From Anaerolineae bacterium (GTDB lineage Bacteria; Chloroflexota; Anaerolineae; 4572-78; J111): DNA of 64,000 nucleotides. Below, piece after piece: positions 58,117 through 64,000 of the stretch. Both the position numbers and the translations under genes were made by a program. Numbering within the stretch: position 1 is the stretch's first letter; each line of letters begins with the position of its first letter. The notes under the pieces were generated by a model. It made no database searches, was not told the DNA's origin, and saw only the letters and a program-made list of their open reading frames with translations. The stretch spans positions 62,001 through 126,000 of the forward strand of contig JAHDWA010000015.1 in the NCBI GenBank assembly GCA_023382535.1, in the 5' to 3' direction.

Positions 58117-61100
58117 ATGAGCGCGCTATCCATACCGACAGTGGTCATGGCCGGCATCTCGTTTTATGTTGGCCTCTACCACCTCTTAATCTACCTCCGA
58201 CGGAGGCAGCATCGCGAGGATCTTACTTTTGCGCTTATGTGTCTGGCCACAAGCCTGTACGAGATATGCTGTGCCGGGCTGTATAGCGCAACCTCTGTCG
58301 CCGAGGGCGCCCAGTGGCAGCGAATGCAGTTCATCGCGTTGGCGTTCTTTACCACTGCCTTTCTGTGGTTTGTAGCTGACTACACCCGCCAGAAGCCCCG
58401 AATAGGGATCTATGCTTTTTCGGCGTTTTTTCTACTGGCCGTTGTCATCCAGATAGTGGACCGAAGCAGTTTGACCTGGCTGGTAGATCGCCCCTCCATC
58501 AAAGAAATTCTGATCCCTTTCGGTCTCGAGATCACCTATTACGAGGCGACAATGGGACCGTTCACCACATTTCAGGGCCTCATGGGGCTGGTAGCCGCCA
58601 CCTATATTGTCTGGAACGGCCTGCGCTTCTACCAGCGCGGGTCTAGGCGAGAAGCAGCCCCGCTGCTCCTGGCGCTGAGCTTTATGTATGCCGCTTCCGT
58701 CAATGATACGGCTGTAAGTAACGGCCTGTATCCATTTGTCTACGCTATCGAGTACGTCTACCTGGCGATGATCCTGCTGATGGCCTACTCCCTCTCGAAT
58801 ACGGTTGTGGAAGCTGCTATGGCGGAGGAAGCCCTGCGGGCGAGTGAGGCGCGTTTACGCGCCTTAATTGATATGGCCCCGTTCGGCGCCCATTCATATG
58901 AACTTCAGCCTGATGGCCGCCTGCTCTTTTCGGGAGCCAACCCCGCTGCTGATAGAATTCTCGCCGTTGACCATTCCTTATTCATTGGGAAAACTCTCGA
59001 GGAGGCCTTCCCTGATCTGGTGAATACACCCATTCCTGAGGCCTACCGGCGAGTTGCCGCCAGCGGAGAAAGTTTCGATAGCGATCAGGTAACTTACGCG
59101 GAAGAACAGCTTCGCGGCGCGTTTGAAGTTCACGCCTTCCAAACCGGACCCAACCGGATGGCTACTTTTTTCCGCGATATTACCGAGCGGAAGCGGGCAG
59201 AGCTGGCGTTGCAGGAAAGTGAGCAAAAATTCCGTGCGGTGGTCCAAAATGCTGAGGCGATCATTTTTATCCTCGACCGGGAAGGTAAATTCCTGCTCTC
59301 TGAGGGACAGGCTCTGGCCAAACTGGGCCTGGCGCCGGGGCAGGTGGTCGGCCGGTCGGCTTTAGAATTTTATAAAGATTATCCGTCGGTGCTTGAGGGT
59401 ATCAATGGGGCGCTCGCCGGTGAACCCGTACACATTACCAACGTGATAAAAGACGTTGTGTTCGATGTGGTTTACTCGCCGTACTACAATCTGGAGGGCC
59501 TGCTAACTGGCGTTACAGGCATTGCTATAGATATTACCGAACGCAAACAGGTAGAGCAGGCGCTGAGGCAGAAGACTGAAGAGCTTGACCGATTCTTCAC
59601 CGTAGCGCTTGACCTCCTGTGTATCACCGGCACGGACGGCTATTACCGCCGCTTGAACCCCCAGTGGGAAGTCGTCCTGGGTTATTCCCTATCAGAGCTT
59701 GAAGGGCAGCGTTTCCTCGATCTGGTGCACCCCGACGATCAGGCCAGGACCATGGCCACCCTGGGTAAACTGGGCGCCCAGAAGGTTATATTGAATTTTG
59801 TGAACCGGTATCGCTGCAAAGACGGTTCTTATCGCTGGATCGAGTGGCGGTCCTATCCGGTGGAAAATCTCGTGTACGCTGCTGCCCGTGACATCACCGA
59901 ACGCAAACGAGCCGAGCAGATCATCCAGCTACGCCTGAGCTTGATGGAGTTTGCCGCCACCCACTCGCTGGAGGAACTGCTCCAGAAAACGCTCGATGAA
60001 GTTGGCGAGTTGACCAACAGCCCTCTCGGTTTCTATCACTTTGTCGAAGCCGATCAAAAGACCCTCTCCTTACAGGCGTGGTCAACCAGAACAGTTGCCG
60101 AGTTCTGCCAGGCGGAAGGACGAGGGCTGCATTATCCTATTGACGAGGCCGGGGTATGGGTGGATTGTGTTCGTGAACGACGCGCCGTCATTCACAACGA
60201 CTATCAATCACTGCCTCATCGCCAAGGGCTGCCAGAAGGCCATGCCCCGGTGATACGTGAGCTGGTTGTGCCGATTCTGAGAGATGAGCGGATCGTGGCT
60301 ATTCTCGGGATTGGCAACAAACCCCAGAATTACACTGCTAGCGATGCTGAGGTTGCTACGTATGTAGCCGATCTTGCCTGGGAAATCACCGAGCGCAAGC
60401 GGGCCGAGGAAGCCTTGCACCTGATCCGCTTTACGGTAGAACATGTGGCCGATGCCGTCTATTGGATTGACCCGCAGGCCCGAATTGTGGATGTCAATGA
60501 GGCGGCCTGCCGGATGCTGGGCTATTCTCGCGAGAAATTGACCCAAATGTCGCTGTCAGATATCGATCCGGAATTTTCAATCGCTCAATGGCCCAAGACC
60601 TGGAAATATCTCAAAGAAGTGGGCAAGCTGACGCGTGAATCGAAGCACCGCACCCACGATGGCCAAATCATCCCGGTGGAAATCGTGGCTAACTTCATCG
60701 AATTTGGTGGCCGCGAACTGGACTGTGCTGTTGTCCGCAACATCACCGAGCGCAAGCAGGCGGAGGAAGAAATCCGGTGCTTGAACGAGGAACTTGAGCA
60801 GCGAGTGATTGAGCGTACCACCCAACTGGAAACAGCCAACAAGGAACTGGAAGCCTTCTCCTATTCTGTCTCCCATGACCTGCGCGCGCCCCTGCGCGCT
60901 ATTGACGGCTACACTCGCATTCTGGTGGAAGATTACGAGCCTGTTCTGGACAGTGAAGGCCAGCGGGTGTGTGCCATCATCCGCCAGCAAACCCAGCGGA
61001 TGGGCCAGTTGATTGACGACCTGCTGGCCTTCTCCCGCCTCAGCCGCGCCCAAATGCAGGCTGCTCCGATTGACATGCAGAGGCTGGCGCATGCGGTGTT

Positions 61101-61521
61101 CGACGAATTGACGACGGCCGAGAGCCGGGAGCGGCTTGATTTCCGTCTGGACCCTTTACCCCTCGCAGTGGGCGACCCAACACTGATCCGGCAGGTGTGG
61201 ATCAACCTGCTTTCCAACGCCCTCAAGTTCTCTGCTAAACGAGAACAGGCGGTCATCGAGGTCAGAGGTAGACAGGAGGCGGGGGAAAACGTCTATTCGG
61301 TGCGTGATAACGGGGTAGGCTTTGATACACGTTACATTAACAAATTGTTCGGTGTGTTTCAGCGGCTGCACAGCGAACGGGAATTTGAAGGCACCGGGGT
61401 CGGCCTGGCTACTGTCCAGCGGGTCATTTACCGCCATGGGGGGCGTATCTGGGCCGAAGGCGCCGTGGACCAGGGTGCCACGTTTACCTTCACCCTGCCC
61501 TGTAAGGAGAACAGGCCATGA
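58117..61521 (+). CDS. Multi-PAS/GAF membrane sensor histidine kinase (1134 aa)
   Basis: The N-terminal 230 residues contain about seven membrane spans (GISFYVGLYHLLIYL and others). Then come PAS domains (about 245-365, 365-490, 490-612), a GAF domain (about 615-770: LEELLQKTLDEVGELTNSP, VVPILRDERIVAILGIGNKP), a fourth PAS (about 770-895), a coiled coil and a phytochrome-type kinase core. The phospho-accepting His is His920 in SVSHDLRAPLRAIDGY. The ATPase domain has NLLSNALKFSA, VRDNGVGFD, and GTGVGLATVQRV. Each sensor domain ends in an ITERK linker, which marks the PAS boundaries. RBS GAAGGAG precedes the ATG. The stop overlaps the ATG of a response-regulator remnant. Confidence 0.94.
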   Translation: MSALSIPTVVMAGISFYVGLYHLLIYLRRRQHREDLTFALMCLATSLYEICCAGLYSATSVAEGAQWQRMQFIALAFFTTAFLWFVADYTRQKPRIGIYAFSAFFLLAVVIQIVDRSSLTWLVDRPSIKEILIPFGLEITYYEATMGPFTTFQGLMGLVAATYIVWNGLRFYQRGSRREAAPLLLALSFMYAASVNDTAVSNGLYPFVYAIEYVYLAMILLMAYSLSNTVVEAAMAEEALRASEARLRALIDMAPFGAHSYELQPDGRLLFSGANPAADRILAVDHSLFIGKTLEEAFPDLVNTPIPEAYRRVAASGESFDSDQVTYAEEQLRGAFEVHAFQTGPNRMATFFRDITERKRAELALQESEQKFRAVVQNAEAIIFILDREGKFLLSEGQALAKLGLAPGQVVGRSALEFYKDYPSVLEGINGALAGEPVHITNVIKDVVFDVVYSPYYNLEGLLTGVTGIAIDITERKQVEQALRQKTEELDRFFTVALDLLCITGTDGYYRRLNPQWEVVLGYSLSELEGQRFLDLVHPDDQARTMATLGKLGAQKVILNFVNRYRCKDGSYRWIEWRSYPVENLVYAAARDITERKRAEQIIQLRLSLMEFAATHSLEELLQKTLDEVGELTNSPLGFYHFVEADQKTLSLQAWSTRTVAEFCQAEGRGLHYPIDEAGVWVDCVRERRAVIHNDYQSLPHRQGLPEGHAPVIRELVVPILRDERIVAILGIGNKPQNYTASDAEVATYVADLAWEITERKRAEEALHLIRFTVEHVADAVYWIDPQARIVDVNEAACRMLGYSREKLTQMSLSDIDPEFSIAQWPKTWKYLKEVGKLTRESKHRTHDGQIIPVEIVANFIEFGGRELDCAVVRNITERKQAEEEIRCLNEELEQRVIERTTQLETANKELEAFSYSVSHDLRAPLRAIDGYTRILVEDYEPVLDSEGQRVCAIIRQQTQRMGQLIDDLLAFSRLSRAQMQAAPIDMQRLAHAVFDELTTAESRERLDFRLDPLPLAVGDPTLIRQVWINLLSNALKFSAKREQAVIEVRGRQEAGENVYSVRDNGVGFDTRYINKLFGVFQRLHSEREFEGTGVGLATVQRVIYRHGGRIWAEGAVDQGATFTFTLPCKENRP

Positions 61522-61655
61522 CTCAAATCGGCGTTGCGAACATCCTGCTGGCCAAAGACAAATGGGGCTATGTTGAATTGCCCTCGATGGACCGCTGCCG
61601 CATAATAACGCACCTCGGCCGTTACCTTAGCGTCAAACTGGAGGCATGCGCATGA
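61518..61655 (+). pseudogene. Truncated response-regulator remnant (45-codon frame)
   Basis: The frame starts with an ATG overlapping the kinase stop (ATGA) and has AAGGAG upstream, the classic layout of a coupled response regulator. It reads MTQIGVANILLAKDKWGYVE, which aligns with the start of Rcp1-like receivers ([13 protein letters not shown] in the gene at 57579), but the acidic pocket VEDN is AKDK. It then loses similarity and stops at 61655. Its stop overlaps the start of the next gene. It is probably a deletion remnant, retained because it couples translation. Confidence 0.6.
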
Positions 61656-64000
61656 CCCGTCCAGATGACAAGTCGGCAATGAGACAAATTCTCCCCGGCT
61701 ATCAGATAAGACAAAAAATCTACGAAAGCACCAACTCGCTGGTCTATCGAGCCATCCGCAAGCAAGGCCAACAAGCGGTCATCCTCAAAGTTCTCAAACC
61801 CGATGCTCCCCAGCCAGCCAAACAGACCCGCTGCCAGCAGGAATATGAAATCACCCGCCGCGTTAACGCCGCCGGGGTTATCAAAGCTTATAGTCTCGAA
61901 GCCCATCACAATACCCCGGTGCTGATTCTGGAGGATTTTGGGGGGGCGTCCTTAGACCGCTGGCTGGAGGAGTGGAAAAGCGCCGGAACTGCTGCTTTCC
62001 CCCTCTCTCAGTTCCTCAGGCTGGCCAGACAGATTGCAGCCGGGTTAGCCCAAGTGCATCTTGCCGGGATCACTCACAAGGATATCAATCCCTCGAACCT
62101 TGTGTTCAACCCCCACAGCGGGGAACTCAAAATCATTGACTTTGGCCTGGCTACTACCCTTAGCCGGGAAACGCCGCTGCTGAGAAACCCCCAGGTTCTG
62201 GAAGGGACGCTGGCCTACCTCTCGCCGGAGCAGACCGGGCGGATGAACCGGACGGTGGATTATCGCACCGATCTCTACTCATTGGGGGTGACGTTCTATG
62301 AGTTGCTGACCGGCCGGCCGCCCTTTGAAGCGGCTGATGCCTTAGAATTGGTGCATTGTCACCTGGCCAAAAGCCCCCTTGCTCCCCATATCCTGAATCC
62401 GGCTGTTCCCCCTCTCCTGTCGGCGATTGTGCTGAAACTACTGGCCAAGGCGCCCGAAGACCGCTATCAGAGCGTGCGCGGCCTCAAACATGACCTGGAC
62501 CTATGTGAGCAGTACTGGCAAGCCGAGGGCAAAATACCCACTTTCGAGGTAGGGCGGCAGGATCGGGCGGACCACTTCCTGATCCCTGAAAAACTGTACG
62601 GTCGAACAGCCGAAGTCGAATGTCTCCTGGCGGCCTTCGAGCGGGTGACGTTCGGCAGCGCCGAATTGATGCTGGTGACCGGCTTCTCCGGCATCGGCAA
62701 AACCGCTGTCATCAACGAGGTCCACCCGCCGATTGTCCGCCAGCGGGGTTACTTCATCAAAGGCAAATTCGATCAATTTAATCGCAGTATTCCTTTTTCG
62801 GCTTTCGTCCAGGCTTTTCGGGACTTAATCGGACAATTTCTGAGTGAAAACGAGGCACAACAGCAGCAGTGGCAGTCAAGAATCCTATCGGCTCTGGGCG
62901 AGAGCGGGCAGGTCATCATAGACGTGATTCCAGAACTGGAGTGGCTGATTGGCTCCCAACTTCCTGTGCCTGAACTCTCCGGTATGGCGGCCCAAAATCG
63001 TTTTAATCTGCTGTTCCAGCGCTTTATTCAGGTTTTTGCTGCGCCGGATCACCCCCTGGTCATTTTTCTTGACGATTTGCAATGGGCCGACCTGGCTTCA
63101 CTGAAACTACTGCAAGTACTGCTGAATGAAAACCGGACAGGCTACCTGTTACTTCTGGGAGCCTATCGAGATAACGAAGTACCTCCCACGCACCCCTTAA
63201 GACTGACTTTGGATGAGATGAAGAAAAAGGGGGCCATGCTCAACACGATCACCCTGGCCCCACTCCGGCCATCCGACATCAATCAACTGGTGGCCGATAG
63301 CCTGGGGTGTTCGCTTGAACTTGCCTTACCGTTATCCAAGTTGGTCTATCAAAAAACCCAGGGCAACCCCTTTTTCAACAATCAATTTCTCAAGGCGCTG
63401 TATGAGGAAGGGCTGATTACCTTCAATGATAAGGCAAAGTATTGGCAATGCGACCTCGTTCAAGTCAACACCGTAGCTCTGACCGATGATGTGGTCGAGT
63501 TTATGGCCATGCAGTTGCAGAAACTGCCGCCAGAGTCTCAAGAGGTATTGAAAGTAGCCGCCGGTATCGGTAGCCAGTTTGATTTGGAAACGCTGGCTGT
63601 TGCTGCACAACAGCCGCCAGCCAAGACGGCCGCCGCCCTGGGGCAAGCCCTGGCCGAAGGATTTGTATTACCCCAGAGTGAGCTGCACATATTCTCTCAG
63701 ACAAATGGCAATGGCACGGCTATCGCTTCCTTCCCCCATGCCAGTATCCAGGCCCTCAGTTACCGATTCTTACATGATCGGGTGCAGCAGGCGGCTTACT
63801 CCCTGATTCCGGAGGTACAGCGCCCCCTCATCCATCTCAACATCGGGCGGCTCCTGCTAAACAACACACCGGAGCAGGAGCTGGAGGAGAGACTGTTTGA
63901 GGTCACCAACCAGTTGAACGGCGGGCTGGATTTAATCACCGAGCCAGCGGAGCGAGACACCCTGGCCAGCCTCAATCTGCGAGCCGGGCGCAAAGCCAAG
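61652..64000 (+). CDS. Ser/Thr kinase-AAA ATPase signalling protein (N-terminal 783 codons; cut by window edge)
   Basis: The frame is open to the end of the window. An N-terminal protein kinase domain (about 15-285) is intact: Lys46, HKDINPSN (142-149) with catalytic Asp144, DFG 163-165 and SPEQ (191-194). An AAA/STAND ATPase region follows (YGRTAEVECLLAAFE about 316-330, P-loop GFSGIGKT 344-351, Walker B VIFLDDLQWAD) and then alpha-helical repeats. This order matches the trifunctional kinase/ATPase/histidine-kinase proteins of cyanobacteria and Chloroflexota, whose GAF and histidine kinase parts would lie beyond the edge. The ATG at 61652 has GGAGG seven bases before; another ATG is at 61646. 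It is the only clearly active Ser/Thr kinase in the window. Confidence 0.92.
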   Translation, partial: MTRPDDKSAMRQILPGYQIRQKIYESTNSLVYRAIRKQGQQAVILKVLKPDAPQPAKQTRCQQEYEITRRVNAAGVIKAYSLEAHHNTPVLILEDFGGASLDRWLEEWKSAGTAAFPLSQFLRLARQIAAGLAQVHLAGITHKDINPSNLVFNPHSGELKIIDFGLATTLSRETPLLRNPQVLEGTLAYLSPEQTGRMNRTVDYRTDLYSLGVTFYELLTGRPPFEAADALELVHCHLAKSPLAPHILNPAVPPLLSAIVLKLLAKAPEDRYQSVRGLKHDLDLCEQYWQAEGKIPTFEVGRQDRADHFLIPEKLYGRTAEVECLLAAFERVTFGSAELMLVTGFSGIGKTAVINEVHPPIVRQRGYFIKGKFDQFNRSIPFSAFVQAFRDLIGQFLSENEAQQQQWQSRILSALGESGQVIIDVIPELEWLIGSQLPVPELSGMAAQNRFNLLFQRFIQVFAAPDHPLVIFLDDLQWADLASLKLLQVLLNENRTGYLLLLGAYRDNEVPPTHPLRLTLDEMKKKGAMLNTITLAPLRPSDINQLVADSLGCSLELALPLSKLVYQKTQGNPFFNNQFLKALYEEGLITFNDKAKYWQCDLVQVNTVALTDDVVEFMAMQLQKLPPESQEVLKVAAGIGSQFDLETLAVAAQQPPAKTAAALGQALAEGFVLPQSELHIFSQTNGNGTAIASFPHASIQALSYRFLHDRVQQAAYSLIPEVQRPLIHLNIGRLLLNNTPEQELEERLFEVTNQLNGGLDLITEPAERDTLASLNLRAGRKAK

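Noticed and set aside
1..64000. tRNA, rRNA, cobalamin riboswitch or prophage
   Set aside because: No cloverleaf with a T-loop GTTCRA pattern, no rRNA-like segment, no B12-box-like leader before the corrinoid genes and no integrase or phage structural gene could be found by eye.

Overview
The window looks like one contig of a moderately GC-rich bacterium, most likely a Chloroflexota (Anaerolineae/Caldilineae-like). This is an inference from gene style: exported proteins with Thr-Pro-Glu-Thr-Pro linkers, cohesin/dockerin modules, an exported protein ending YLPILRK, VWA-TM-FHA proteins, WXG100 proteins with a giant FtsK/EssC ATPase, pyruvate:ferredoxin oxidoreductase, and a very large Ser/Thr-kinase/AAA signalling protein. 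No rRNA, tRNA, CRISPR array, transposase or phage gene was found.

Region 1 (1-17,000) is a quaternary/methylated-amine island. It holds an FAD oxidoreductase (cut by the left edge), an iron alcohol dehydrogenase, an MttB-family methyltransferase without pyrrolysine, a GntR/FCD regulator, a ProX-type binding lipoprotein, a phosphofructokinase-family enzyme, a fused double ProW permease, a DUF1877 protein, a molybdopterin oxidoreductase, a ProV ATPase, a D-amino-acid-oxidase-like protein and a corrinoid protein. The logic suggested is uptake of a betaine-like compound, corrinoid-dependent demethylation, then oxidation of the products. An unrelated exported cohesin-dockerin protein sits inside it at 4.5-5.8 kb.

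Region 2 (17,200-30,700) is mixed: a divergent PRPP synthetase, a Tyr/Asn-rich small exported protein, a 1316-residue beta-helix-like surface protein with an internal 450-bp duplication, a GDPD phosphodiesterase, a HAD hydrolase overlapping a radical-SAM gene, a LysM-SCP2 fusion, an aldo/keto reductase and an M48 membrane protease.

Region 3 (30,800-51,800) is the most interesting part: a type VII secretion (T7SS)-like locus of unusual make-up. A minus-strand operon encodes two VWA-TM-FHA proteins and a membrane PP2C phosphatase. A plus-strand operon with a consensus promoter encodes four small WXG100-like proteins. A membrane pseudokinase (HRD changed to HYG), possibly analogous to EssB, is divergent from a 2922-residue EssC/EccC-like ATPase with seven P-loops where about three are usual. 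After it come a predicted ubiquitin-like/FHA fusion, a WXG100 protein with a long Gly-rich tail, and an unidentified soluble protein. EccB/D/E, mycosin, EsaA and EssA are not seen, so this is either a minimal or a new branch of T7SS.

Region 4 (51,800-64,000) holds a methyltransferase relic, NifJ (PFOR) divergent from a dihydroorotate-dehydrogenase-like gene, a single-domain response regulator, a multi-PAS/GAF histidine kinase, a truncated response-regulator remnant translationally coupled to it, and the first 783 codons of a Ser/Thr kinase-AAA signalling giant that runs off the right edge. Several dispersed palindromic repeats, consensus promoters and intrinsic terminators are recorded.
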